In this document: positions 53,223 to 64,000 of the stretch, in pieces
Layout: each line of letters starts with the position of its first letter
Numbering within the stretch: position 1 is the first letter of the stretch
NCBI RefSeq assembly: GCF_910592395.1
Contig: NC_088318.1
Coordinates: 17,420,349 to 17,484,348, forward strand
Source: Lineus longissimus
Taxonomy: Eukaryota; Nemertea; Pilidiophora; Heteronemertea; Lineidae
Direction of reading: 5' to 3'
DNA: 64,000 bases
Program-made: the position numbers and the translations under genes
Notes under the pieces: generated by a model
Told to the model about the DNA's origin: nothing
Database searches by the model: none
Seen by the model: the letters and a program-made list of their open reading frames with translations, nothing else

Positions 53223-53271
53223 ATGTCGCATCAACCCGTGTTTGATATATTTCATACCGGGCTCTTTGCAG
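53223..53271 (+). CDS. First coding exon of the seven-transmembrane receptor
   Basis: It has 16 codons plus one base, encoding MSHQPVFDIFHTGLFA and the first base of a glycine codon. The donor is GCAG/GTAATG with GT at 53272-53273 (phase 1). The exon joins in frame to the acceptor at 55850-55851. The frame is open upstream to 53178 but without another ATG, so the ATG at 53223 (context AAGATGT, A at -3) is the natural start. The peptide is the extracellular N-terminus and has no signal peptide, as is usual for short-tailed rhodopsin-like receptors, whose first membrane segment acts as signal anchor. A TATA/initiator pair sits about 100 bases upstream. The assignment depends on phase match, proximity and promoter position; transcript evidence is not available here. 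Confidence 0.5.
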
Positions 53272-55851
53272 GTAATGTAATCATAATTCATCACCGTTTT
53301 CTCTTGTTATGGTTGATCTTGGTTGTACATTTGGTGCTGCAAAGTACAATGTGTATTGTGACAAAACATTGTATAGTGTATATAAAGAATACTGCTGCAT
53401 TGTTGGCTCTCAGATGGAAAGCAAACAAAACCTTTCCAATTCTTCCTAGTCTTATTGCTGTTGAATTAAGAACCAATGGAAGTCCACAGTCGGCCATTAG
53501 GTACAAAGGGCTTTTCATTTACAGATTTCACTCCAGGTGAACTGGCCTTGTTAAAACCGACACGAGGTGGGTTGAGGTCAGTTCCGATGATCAACTGGAG
53601 TTTGCTCTGGAATATTCTGAGGCCAATGACCCATTTAACTGTACAGATAGAGTACTCATGAACAGTAGATGTCATTTTTATAAGGGACCGCCTGCGGACC
53701 CTGGGGTTTCTCCGACAAACCCGTTGTTAGTATTTCCCCTATTACCAATGCAGTAACCAGACAGATGATATAGAAAGAGGACATGGCTGCCGGTCCAAAT
53801 GATATCCTGTTACCATAGAGACAAAGTGTCAAGAAGAAAAACTAGAACTTCAAAATAATATGTCATGGTTAATGTTGGCATTTATGGCGGTCCATCCAAA
53901 GGTCATTTTGAGAGATCTGGCACAGTGCGTTTTGATACACCCTGTAATGCCATGTAATCTGATGACAGATTACCTCTGCCTCCGGATTTCTCCCAGCAAA
54001 ATGAAATGGTTAAGATTCATCTGTGTTCCCATGGAGATATGCGCATCATTGGCTCACGCTACGACAGCCAATCAAGGAAGTCGCTTTGAAAGCATCTCCT
54101 CGAGTTGCCGTTGCCGATATTTTAGGGCGACGGCGAGAGACCAGGGCTGAAAAATCTTATGGGGATAGATGTGCTGCAGCAGACTGTTAACCCTTTTGAG
54201 CTGATGCGTTCTTGTTGCTGATTAACCCCTCAAGAACCAACAACAGCATTTATTGTCAAGTTTAATCGGAACACAGAAATGTCCTCCATGATTCAAGAAT
54301 GGTCAAAACTTCCTACAGGCTTATGCAGTTTGTTTTCTTTGGTGGTCATTTCCATTAGAATGACACCCGCTTGCTAAGAGCTTTTCGGGGATCTTCGTAT
54401 TCCCGTAGGTTTTGATTAAACGTGCGCGTGAGTTTACTTTCCTTATTTCACAAGCAACTTCATCCACATGCTTCTCACCCCAACAGTGGAGCTTATCACA
54501 GGAAAGCTCACTCAACAGTATCAATGATATGCCAGGAATCCTAAAACGTTTTATAAAATCTGAGACGGCCAGTGTGGTATCTTCTGCAAAGGGGCCATAT
54601 GCTCCAAATATCATTACATTCCCCCTAACTGTACTCTGGTAAAGTGGTTGCAAGCGAACATTCATTAGTTTCTAATCTGACAACAAGATGGAGGAGTATT
54701 CCTGCTATGAATGGCATCTGGTAATGAGGACTTCCATGTTGACAGCAGTGGCAGTGATGAGATCCCCAACCTAATGATTTAACCCTGTTCAGATGAAAGA
54801 AAACACTGCTCCACAGGCTGCCCAGGCCAAAAATGGCTTATGTAGCAAAAAGGGTTAATGCCCAAAGACCACCATGTTCAGAGTAAACATAGATGTCGAC
54901 CAATTTCTGCCGTTCTTGGTAGGCAAATATGCAAACAAGACACAAATTAACTGTGGCTGCAGCGAATATCTTAAAGATTTTTTCGCCAACTCATTCCACG
55001 TTTCTACACAGAGGCAATACTTGAATTGACAACCATGAAAATAACCACAGCCAAATTATAAACACCAGAAAGTGTTTGGTGATCAGACTGGTGATGGTGG
55101 CGTGTTGGGGCTAAAATGAGTTGGCGTGGTCTAGTAGTTTGGGTTTCTTGGGGTAGGTCTTTTTGTCTATAAATGTGCCTTACTTCCACCAGGTATATTG
55201 TAAGGAAATAGGTACCTCTAGGAACCTCTGTATTGAGGGCGTTTGGCCCAAATACTTCCCACTGCGCGGCAATGTGACAGCAACCAATGGAAGCCAATCA
55301 ACAACAAGACTAAACCAATCCAAAAGCATCACAGCTGTAACCATGGAAACTGGATTCCACTTGGAGGAAAATGAAATAAGATTTGGCATAGTGGTCATAT
55401 GTTATCAAATTTTATCGGTTGCTGGGTTCGGCAAGATGTTGGGAAAATCTGATGATTAGATGAGTGATGGGCAGGAAAGTAATCTGTTTATCAATGATCA
55501 TCTCATAATCAAATGAGTTAACCCTTCCAGCAGTTAAATCACCAGTTTAAGATGTTCCAATTTATGTTGTTTACTTCTGTGATGACAAGGGATCAAGGCC
55601 GTAGGTCTGATCAGGAACATACAACACTCTTTTCCAGGGCAGTACTGCTCATAAACGCTAGAACTTCAAAAACTCACAACTTCAATTTTCAGAGATGGCA
55701 AGTTTACTTCCATGAATAACTAACTAATAATTCATTTCTCCTCTTTCTAGAGAGCATCTTTAATGTCTTATTATTTACAGTGCAATTTAAAGTCAAATAG
55801 GCATTTATTTATTACACAAATCTGATTTGTTTTCTTCTTATATCATTTCAG
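53272..55851 (+). other. Intron of the receptor gene
   Basis: A 2,580-base intron runs from GTAATG to a strong acceptor (TTTGTTTTCTTCTTATATCATTTCAG). Inside, on the minus strand, is a 114-codon open frame (54665-54321) with protein-like composition but no recognised family. Other frames overlap on both strands at 55004-55459. I saw no clear mobile element. Confidence 0.5.
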
Positions 55852-57023
55852 GAGGCAACCACACACTTTTGAAAAATGACATTTTCATGTACACGGACTA
55901 CTCCAGCATACCAGAGAGTATGGCTGCCCGTTGCATCCTCATGTACCTTCCACCGTTTGTTCTGACCATCGGAACCCTGGGTAACATCATCACTTCCATC
56001 ATCATGCAACGTATCGCCCACAGTGTCTGGTCGACGTGTCTCTACCTCGCAGTCCTACCAATCGTGGAGACGCTCTGGCTCTGGGTGCAGTGCGGCGACA
56101 AATGGCTGAACAAACTCGCAGACTTACAACTGTCCAATCAACTTTTAATGACGTCGAACGCAACATGCAAAATCTACCCATTTATTATAAATTTTGTCAT
56201 CCATTTTGTGCAATGGCTCATCGTAGCAGCCACTTTTGAAGGATTCTGCGTGATACGCTTCCCAAAGCGTAGCAGGGTCATGTGTACGTTTGAGCGTGCC
56301 CGCGCGGTCATCATGCTCTTGACGGTGCTCCTCATCTGTATTAATGCACAATTCTTTTGGACGTACGAACTCGTTATGATGGACGGACGAGACGATAAGC
56401 CACGCGGCATCATGTGCACGTTCGCGGATAAGAGCACAACAAACGTCTTTCAGGACCTAATATGGCCGACCATTGACACAATGGTTGCCGAGATTCTTCC
56501 AATTACTGTGATATTGGTGCTAACGGCCCTCATGATAGGGACGTACATTAAAACAAATGGCCGCCCGAGTAAAGAGGAGGAAAAAATGCATAAATACATG
56601 CTGGATCCGGACGCGTTTTGTGACCTTAAAGTGAGCTACATTGCTGTGGCTGTAATGTATCTATTGTTAGTGACGCCGTTATTTGCCTATAAGGTATTCG
56701 CCTATGCTACTAAAAAGGAGAAACTGCAGGAAAACAATGCCAGATTTGACGCCCAGGGGGAGCTAGCAGAAGCCATTACACTATTTTTACTGTTTATTTT
56801 TCTGTCCTGTAAGATGTTTGCGTATTTAGTGACCTGCAAGCGTTTTCGGTACGAGTTTTTACGCATTATGTGCTACTGCTACTATAGAAAATCGAGTAGG
56901 AAACGAGTATATTACCACGATGAAATCGCCCAGAAACCATTGATGACAGAAAAGGGCGGCAAACAGAAACAGAAAGGGAAGAGTTCAAGCCGATGGAATT
57001 ATGGGAAAGTGACGGAGGTCTGA
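55852..57023 (+). CDS. Atypical rhodopsin-family-like G-protein-coupled receptor, main exon
   Basis: This exon encodes residues 17-406 of a 406-aa receptor (exon 1 plus this exon, 1,221 coding bases). Seven hydrophobic segments fall at about 45-68, 75-95, 122-147, 168-186, 216-245, 277-300 and 322-345. Support for the family: GTLGN in the first helix (N61 at the 1.50 position), a cysteine before helix 3 (C122) that can bond with C205 (GIMCTF) in loop 2, a proline in helix 5 (ILPIT), a proline in helix 6 (LLLVTPLFAY) and a basic KRFRYEF after helix 7. N-glycosylation sites are N19-H-T and N119-A-T. Unusual features: the DRY motif reads EGF (146-148), the helix-2 aspartate is missing (LAVLPIVE), and NPxxY is replaced by SCKMFAY. 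The tail has CYCYY (possible palmitoylation) and a Lys-rich end. It is probably an orphan peptide-type receptor from a lineage expansion. Ligand unknown. Confidence 0.85.
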
Positions 57024-60000
57024 CACACCATGATCTGTAAGACGACCGACCTCGTCGCTGAAACATCAAACTGTTCAGGGCATTCACAATACTGGTAGGC
57101 ATCGGTTGGGAGGCATCCGTCTGACAACCTAGACCATGACATCAAACTTCAACACGTTGTGGCATGTTGGATGTGTTACAATTTCTGCTTAGTTTCGCTC
57201 AAATGGTTTTGTTGTAATATTAGTACATAAATTTTCCACTAGGAACAAGCTCTTGACTAACTCAAGATATAAAATGACCTTCAGTGCAACAGAACAGATG
57301 CCTTCCAACGACAGATGCCTATCATTCTTCACAAGCTCTGAAGATCTCGTCAAAAAAGCTGATCCATTTTTTGAAAAGACGTTTTCATAGAACACATTGA
57401 TTTGTAGAAAACTGCGATCATTGTTTGTAAAACTGTTGAAAGGTTACGTCATAACGTTACTGTAAAACTTTAACTGTAAAACTTGCTCTCAGTTGGTCAA
57501 TTTTGGTCGGACCCAGTGATTGAAATTGATATACCAGTTTTCGTCTGCGATATACTCGCCAGAATCCTTTTAGCTGGTGAAATTGAGGTGTGAAGGAAAT
57601 GAAATTCAAAATCTTAAAACCAAAATAGGTACACGCTGAGAGCATGTTTTTCGGGGGATGGTTAGTACTATTTTTAACTCCACCTGCAAGATGGTGAATT
57701 TGTAGATAAGACTGTAGATAACACTGGTCCATTGAGGATGGGACCGCATAATCATGTTTTGAAACATTCATTCTCATGTAGACAATTCTATAGCCATCAT
57801 CGAACTTCAGAGGAAATTTAGGATAGTATAAGGGTACTATGAGTATTTACAGTACAGTACCTCCATTGTTTCAGAGGGGAGCTTTCCCACTACCTGATGT
57901 TTTGATTTATTCAACGTGACAGGAAGCAGTTTTTGACCAAAATGCTCAAATTGACTCTTCGTTGGAGTTCTCAACTTTCAGTTTTGCATGGCTGCCCGAC
58001 TCGCAAAAGTGCACGTTGAGAACTGTTCCGAAGATTTCAACTTTATCTCGTTAACTTTACATATATGGATGCTGCCCAGCCAAACGTCAATTACATTTAG
58101 CTTGTGTTAGCTGGAATTTTGCCCGATCCAGTTTATAAGACCTGAAAAAGTCCTAGCCTATTCTATTGAGAGATTTGTAACGTCAATTTTCCATTTGCCA
58201 CATTGGACAGGGTTGAGTAACGATAGCCGAGGCAGGTCCATGAAGTGACGCCAAGCAGGAATATAGTCACATCTTCATGTATTGCTCTGAGAACTGTGGA
58301 GGACACTTTTATAGGTCAGGCATTGCTGCGTGATTATTACAGGTAATTATTTGTGGTGGTGGGTTATACAAACAAACGAAATGTATTGAATAACATGTAT
58401 GATAAAACAAAAGATAAACGCAATTCAGAATTATTAAATTGTGTTTGACTTCTTTTTTAAAGGAAGATCTGGAAGATACTTAGGAGTCAGCGCTCATGTA
58501 TAGTTGCCAAGTTCCTTGATAGAGGACAGTAGTAAGATACATTAGAAGATGTACAAACAACTGTTTCACTTTCAGTCGTATCCCAGCAGTGCCATCTATC
58601 CAGGAGCACTGTAATTATACATGAGTGCTGCGTCCATAGTTTCTCCTTGTACTCCTTTAAATACATCATCCTGGTCAACGTTTACACCATTCAGTCTAAA
58701 CATTGAGCAGAGGGAGAGAAGAAACATCTGAGGAAGACAGATGATGTCTACAAAAGACACAATATGATATCGGAAGAACAAAGAACAGAACGCCCCAGGC
58801 AGTAAACAATGAAGTATTGTCAACAAACAAAGCCCCCCACCCCCCTAGATGGTGGTGTCTTGAGACTAAGACGCTCAAGGCACACTATAGATGACTTGCT
58901 TGACAACAGGAAATGCTACAGAGCCACACTGCTTCCTGCATCTGCTCGATTCCACTATTCCACCAAATGTCAGAAGCTGAAAGGCTCTGATGCATTTTCT
59001 GTCGTCTTTTCCATCGCACAGCATGCAAGTCATCTGTATCCATTGCCACTGCAATTGGAGACACTGATACAAATAGCAAGACAAGAATGTTTGCAGAAAT
59101 GTTTGACCACTCTGCAATCGCTGCCTCCTGATGTCCTTATGCATTGCAGGATATGATTACTCCTGCACACGACCCAATCATTGCAACATGCTCTGTCAAG
59201 AAGCCCGTATTGAGCAACACGATTCACTCGACTGCAAAACGGTCAATTGTAGCAAAATGGTTAATAACAGCACATCATATTCTCCCAATAAACGAGAATG
59301 TAATTCAGATATATGTCTGGTGTGCTCCGCCTAATTGACAAAGCCTTGTCATGTCTTCCATTAGTTGCCGAGATTACATCCTTTGATCTGCCAATGATGA
59401 TGACATCCTGTTGAGAGACAAGCTCTGCCATGGCTGCTGGCGCTGTTCTCAGTGAGGAATACGAGAAGACGTCTGAACATGAGTTTTACAAGTCTTACAC
59501 CATTCACCTTGCTTAGGACCAGAACTCAATACATTGAAAACGTCGTTCCGTCCCTGCTTGAATTGCTGCCATTGCCTCCAAATGGCCTCGACTGGGATAT
59601 AAGACTTTAGGGCATCTGGTCACGCGGAAGTTTGTGACAACGCCAAGATGACACATTGACACATTAAGGTTGAAACTTTTACGGGGATTGACGGTTGATT
59701 TTGGGTATGATTTGTGCGGGATTATGCTCATCATCGCTTCGATGTGAATGATAGGACTGGTACCGAGACCAGAACGAAAGGGTTAATAACCAGACTCTCA
59801 AAGGGCAACTTGAAATACGAAAAAAAAACCTGAAGAATCCAATACCAGCTAATACGATCTTAACTGTCACCAACATACCTCGACCCAACCAATTCATTGC
59901 ATTTTTTCCTAAAAAAAATCCCCCGTGATGACAGAAATAAGTATATAATCTTCCCAATTAAAGCAGTTGCCATGGAAACGTGTTCAGCCACAAGTCCCAT

Positions 60001-60710
60001 GTGCCGTGCTCACTTTATACATTTATTATCACATCAGTCGCAGGAGAAATCGATAGCGAATCAAAGGCAGGTCATGTGACCTGGGTACCTCCATCAGGAC
60101 CAAATAGGTCTTGGAATGATTACATTTCGCCAGCCAGACCTGGCAGGGGGATAGCTGGATTGGGGGAAGATTACTTTTCTGTCAACAAGTAACCCGACTA
60201 GTTTATTCTTCCCATAATCACCACTTTTCTGGGCAATTCCAAAAGAGGTCCATTATCGGGCCAGACCCAACCACCTCAATATTTGAGATAAATCTGGGAG
60301 GTGACGGAATACTCCCGTCTTGGAAACGTGAAATGCCCTATAACATGTAAGGGAAGCTTTGTGATGTCTCCAAGTGAGGGACTGGCAGGTATGGACAACT
60401 GAATATAAACAGTTGTTGCCATATGCAGGCTGATGTCGGCACTGGAGTTTCGTGGTCTTTCTAAAATGCTCACAGGGATTATAGTAATGAAAAACAGTGC
60501 AGCTCTAATCTACTTAATGTTTCGACTCACAAGGCAGCTACATGTACCACTGAGCTCAGTCTGATGCAGCTTGCAAATTGAAAAACCAGCCGAGGATTCA
60601 ATTATGCCAGATTAGTGGTAGTCATCCTTTTCTAATTAATTCCTAATCTCCTGAAGATTGAACAAACAAGCATTAATGACACTGTGCTAAGAACACCATT
60701 GTGTATGTAG
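57024..60710. other. 3' flank of the receptor gene and intergenic sequence
   Basis: The receptor's 3' untranslated region starts here; I did not find a clear AATAAA within the first few hundred bases. No other gene is supported. The open frames at 58809-59156 (115 aa) and its antisense partners (58875-59144 and others) overlap each other and lack domains. The missing last exons of the RELCH gene could lie here on the minus strand, but I could not recognise them. Confidence 0.4.
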
Positions 60711-60781
60711 TCCCCTGTGGCCTAGTGGGAGGGGTTGGGATTTACATGCAGGAGGTCCAGGGTTCAAATCCCATGGGTTGA
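60711..60781 (+). repeat. tRNA-derived sequence (SINE head or tRNA pseudogene)
   Basis: A perfect A-box (TGGCCTAGTGG, 60718-60728) and a perfect B-box (GGTTCAAATCC, 60761-60771) lie 43 bases apart, as in real tRNAs (boxes at about positions 8 and 52). Taking 60711 as position 1, only three T-stem base pairs form (GGG/CCC) and the acceptor stem pairs poorly, so this is not a functional tRNA. Internal promoter boxes kept intact with a collapsed cloverleaf are typical of tRNA-derived short interspersed elements. A T-rich stretch follows (60789-60803), which would serve as a terminator-like signal. The body and tail of such an element are not defined. Confidence 0.55.
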
Positions 60782-61116
60782 TAGAGGGCATTTTTTTCTC
60801 TTTTCATGTCACAAATTGTTTTTGAAAGACAGAGATAAAGAGTCATACTTTTCGACAGAGAAAAACTGATTTTCCCTCAAATGAGCAAGAGAAAATTGCT
60901 ATCTGAGGAGATAACTTGTAAAGTTAGATTCCAACTTTTCCCTGTTCCAGTTTGTGGGTTTAGACATGGAATTAGTAGCTCCACACTTAGCCTTGGCAGT
61001 GGATGCCTACCTTATCTCAGAATTCCTATCTTACAAGCAGGACTTCTGGAGTGTATGGCTAGCCTTGCTAGTCAATATGGCGTATCTCGGGTGTGTGACA
61101 CTCTTTGCATAGACAT

Positions 61117-61815
61117 CATTGTATAAATCACTTGTGCGTAGTCGCCTTGAATATGGTACGGTGGTATTCGACACACATGTGCGACGTGATCTTGAAACTT
61201 TAGAGCGTGTCCAGCGGAGGGTGACTCGTCACATTTTAGGCCCTGATATGCCATATGTGGAGCGTCTGCGAGCGTTGTCTCTGCTGCCCCTGTCGTACCG
61301 TCGGGAAATCAAGGATCTAGTTTTTATGCACGATTCGTATTATAATGTCCTGGATTTTAATGCACGTTTTTATATAACCCCGGCTGTAAGGGGCGACGGT
61401 TTACGACTGGCGCAGCCGAGATTCCACTCGGAGACGTTCGGTGCCTCATACTGGGTGAGGACACCGAAGCTGTGGAACAGCCTCCCGGTCCAATTACATA
61501 ATTTGAAAAAAATGCATTTTAAATCGTCCCTTAATGTTTATTATTTTGACAGGTTGGATCGTTTGGATGTCGACGACATGTGCACTTTCGTCACTTTCTG
61601 CCGTTGTGCAAACTGTCGGCCCACTTAGTGCGCATGTCGCCGGCACCCCGACGACACAACCCATATTATCTGGTGCCATATAATAGGTCTCGACCTACAT
61701 GGTTACCAGTGTAATGCATGTACGTTTTATTTTGTTCATAATCCAATGTCTTGTCATGTTATATCAAATATTGTACATGTATTTTACACGAATAAATAAA
61801 TTATAAATTAAATTA
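61117..61815 (+). mobile_element. 5'-truncated non-LTR retrotransposon (LINE), 3' end
   Basis: The element starts within the C-terminal part of the reverse-transcriptase ORF (about 61120) and runs through its stop at 61626-61628. A 3' untranslated region and a short AATAAATAAATTATAAATTAAAT tail end near 61815. The protein part shows hallmarks of the region after the polymerase core in jockey/CR1-like elements: YKSLVRSRLEYGTVVF, LETLERVQRRVTRHI and LWNSLPVQLHNLKK. Truncation at the 5' end is the usual outcome of target-primed reverse transcription. The reading frame is intact and CpG-rich compared with its surroundings, suggesting a fairly recent insertion. I could not define a target-site duplication. 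Confidence 0.8.
61120..61628 (+). CDS. C-terminal fragment of a LINE reverse-transcriptase ORF
   Basis: About 169 codons remain, ending FCRCANCRPT and stop. No catalytic FADD box or endonuclease domain is present, since the fragment covers only the region after the polymerase palm and thumb. The order is: the YKSLVRSRLEYG segment (residues 1-15), an ETLERVQRRVTRHILG segment (about 28-43), an arginine-rich RRE-I-KDL segment near 62, and the LWNSLP motif near 118. There is no native start codon because the element is truncated, so the fragment would not be translated on its own. It is dead as an enzyme. Clade assignment (CR1, jockey or L2-like) needs a search. Confidence 0.8.
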
Positions 61816-63174
61816 TCACTGATAGTGAATCGCTGCGCTCACGCGAACAAACAAAATGATATGACAGACAGAAGCCACTTCAGCAGGAACCACGGGCCTG
61901 CCATCCAGCAAGTGCAAAGATGCACAGTTGATACATCGACATGCAACCTTACAACATCCAGATGGTGAAAAGTAATTTGAGATAATCAGCACCATTTCAA
62001 TAACTAATTTATTTTTTTCATAGATTTCACATTTCATTCTAGGGCCAGGCCCGAAACTGGCCATAAGCCCAAGATAAAGAAATTTCAAAAGTCAGAAGAC
62101 CATGCGTCCAAATGTCATTACAATGAAGCACATTGACAAGACCATCATGAGACCTTATGAGGAGAGGTGATATGAGGTGGCTTGCTGCGCAGAGGCTTCA
62201 CTGCATCACCAATACCCCTGGCTTCCCTCTGGTCTTTGCTTATGTGTTAGGAATAAACACAATGTACCCAAATGAAGGAATATGTGAGTGATCTTCAAAT
62301 GAACTATAATAATAATAATGATAACATTGTCTTGTATTTACATAAGGCTTCTAACTTCAATAGCAGGTGAGCAAACATCTTTTTTTAAATGGATCACTAT
62401 CAAGTTTCTCCAAGGGACTGGAGCTCTCGTAGCTGCAGACATCTAACACTGTGCAAACAAATGGAGATAGAAATGTAATGCAGAAAAGCAAACTGTAAGG
62501 CTAAACTACTGAGCATATGAATGATGTATACAGCACCTTTTGTTTGCAAAATGATATGACAGATGCAACAATCATCACTTCCACAAATGTATAGATAGCT
62601 TTGAAGGTGACTATTTTAAAATGTACAGACATCCTTCTATATGAGAATGCAATAATGTGGACTATAACAAACGTCAGTGCCAGTTTCAGGTCAATACAAG
62701 GTGAAAACTAGACCGCCATCTTTGTTTCATGTTCTCTAAGTTGGCATGCAGTTTGCCCCTAAAATAACAGTCGATAACACAAGCAGTATGTGGTGTCAGT
62801 GGCCCACATAAACAAATAAACAAATTTATCAAACGCTGTTTTAACAAATGTTCCAAGTTGAAGACTTTTTGACATCCATCGACACTGAACAACAAAAAAT
62901 GTTGAACAGAAGAGTGTGTTCCCTTGCGATGATCATGTCCAGTCCTTTTCCTGAGTCCATTTGTGGATGTCCATTCCGAAGCAAAACTTTAAAGGAGACG
63001 ACAGGCAAGAGCTAGGTGGGCTTCAAGTTAACCAACTCTACCACCTATCTCCTGCCTATAGTCCACCTTTATCTAACTCTATCGTCTATCGTGGGGGAAA
63101 GTGTTCTAACTAGCTATCTAGAAAGCGTGTAGTTCATCTCCGCGGGAAGAGGAAGCTGAGGTATTTCGACTTAC
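61816..63174 (-). other. Probable intron or 3' region of RELCH; no exon found
   Basis: By gene order the sequence left of the last visible RELCH exon should hold an intron beginning with the donor GTAAGT at 63174-63169. I looked for the expected next exon (starting in phase 1) and did not find one. Short (AAT)n-like runs lie near 62309-62324. No other feature is supported. Confidence 0.35.
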
Positions 63175-64000
63175 ATTCGTCCCTGAACTTTGGTTCCGCA
63201 TTCGGTCCAACTCGTGCAAACGTTCGTATTAATTCCACTAAGAGATCATGCTGATCCTTGTAAAGCGGATCATCCATGAATGTCTGAATCTGCATATACA
63301 CTTTATCCAATACCTGAAAGGGAAAAAAGACTTGGAAGAAACAAAACCGCTTAGAAGTCAAGTTGAGGGTCAGAGTCAAATTTTGATGGTCTTAATTTCT
63401 CCTTTTGGTTATTGAACAGTTGATAAGAACCAAATTCTGATGGCACCAAAGCAAGGCTGGAAAATCTGTTTTCAGCAAAGAAAACAGCACTTCCTAGTCA
63501 TACTGGTGACAAACATGCCGGAGCAGACAATGATTTCTGGAAAATGGTTTTTGATTGTTAAATAAATACCTCTCTTTGAGTGACACACTCCATTATAGTC
63601 CCATAGGTTGGCACAGTCGCGACCCTCACGGACCTGGAAAACCAACAAACAACTTTATAACACCAAAGCTACTGAAATGAGGGCAAATAATGATTAGAAG
63701 AGAACACAAACTTACATTTCAGGATCACTAGACAGTGTGACAAGAGCTGGGACGACTCTCGTAGCAACAAGATGCTCACTCAGACCTTTCACCAACATCT
63801 GAAAAAATGGGGGGGAAAAGTCATAAAATTTTGAAAATAGGACTTTTTGCAAGCAAAGTATCAAACAACAGAGTTGGCACCGAGTGAGAAAATGTCGGAA
63901 GGTCCAATACACTAAAACCTAAGTCAGGGAAGACTCTAATAAAAGCTTTTTATTTGTTGATTCACTTACTTCAAACAAATGAGCAGTCGTTGACCTGACC
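63175..64000 (-). CDS. RELCH: RELCH orthologue, partial: four consecutive HEAT-region exons
   Basis: On the minus strand four exons splice in frame: 64000-63970 (cut by the window edge; VRSTTAHLFE), 63798-63716 (GLSEHLVATRVVPALVTLSS), 63633-63570 (SVRVATVPTYGTIMECVTQRE) and 63313-63175 (TFMDDPLYKDQ, RTFARVGPNAEPKFRDE). All borders fit GT/AG: donors GTAAGT, GTAAG, GTATTT and GTAAGT; acceptors with T-rich tracts ending CAG. The split codons join correctly (AT+G gives Met between exons 2 and 3). The sequence closely matches the C-terminal HEAT repeats of RELCH/KIAA1468, a RAB11-binding LisH, coiled-coil and HEAT protein linked to cholesterol transfer from recycling endosomes to the trans-Golgi network. 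Introns are 171, 82 and 256 bp. The 5' exons lie beyond the window. The final exons should lie to the left but were not recognised. Confidence 0.9.

Noticed and set aside
58809-59156. 115-codon frame and its antisense partners as genes
   Set aside because: They overlap on both strands without domains, so at most one could be real and none has support.
1-64000. CRISPR array, bacterial operon or prophage structure
   Set aside because: The introns, LINE, tRNA-derived repeat and metazoan proteins show this is animal DNA. None of the tandem arrays has a repeat-spacer pattern.

Overview
This is an animal (metazoan) genomic window, not a prokaryotic one. It is AT-rich and low in gene density. It has introns with GT/AG borders, dispersed and tandem repeats, a non-LTR retrotransposon fragment and a tRNA-derived sequence. 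My best guess is a marine invertebrate, probably a lophotrochozoan (mollusc, annelid, brachiopod or nemertean). The guess rests on a divergent single-exon rhodopsin-like receptor and on dispersed repeats that end in GACGGACG-type tails. I cannot name the species. Base composition was judged by eye, not computed.

Layout. At 1-4.5 kb there are repeats only: a fold-back element at the left edge, two dispersed repeats with GACG tails and an inverted-repeat element near 3.1 kb. At 4.6-6.7 kb two clearly paralogous plus-strand coding exons (A and B) lie about 1.9 kb apart. Each starts at an ATG, carries four conserved cysteines and ends at a phase-1 GT donor. From 6.8 to 53 kb I found no intact gene. 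The stretch holds tandem repeats (125-133 bp, 42 bp, 17 bp and 78 bp units), paired poly-C tracts, an AT-rich inverted repeat, a tRNA-like sequence, a third GACG-tailed repeat and a probable decayed immunoglobulin-domain exon at 15.8 kb.

At 53.2-57.0 kb (+) there is a two-exon gene for an atypical rhodopsin-family-like seven-transmembrane receptor (406 aa). It has a plausible TATA/initiator promoter and a 2.6 kb intron. At 60.7-61.8 kb a tRNA-like sequence is followed by the 3' end of a 5'-truncated non-LTR retrotransposon. At 63.2-64.0 kb (-) four consecutive exons encode a HEAT-repeat part of a RELCH (KIAA1468) orthologue. Its 5' part lies beyond the right edge; I could not find its last exons to the left.

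The most interesting point is that exons A, B and the receptor's own first exon all end at phase-1 donors, with similar last residues (LSTG, LFTG, LFAG). I see no other matching downstream exon in the window. A and B are therefore either first exons of small unrecognised genes, or distant alternative first exons that supply different extracellular N-termini to the receptor exon at 55.85 kb. The second reading is a hypothesis that transcript data would settle.
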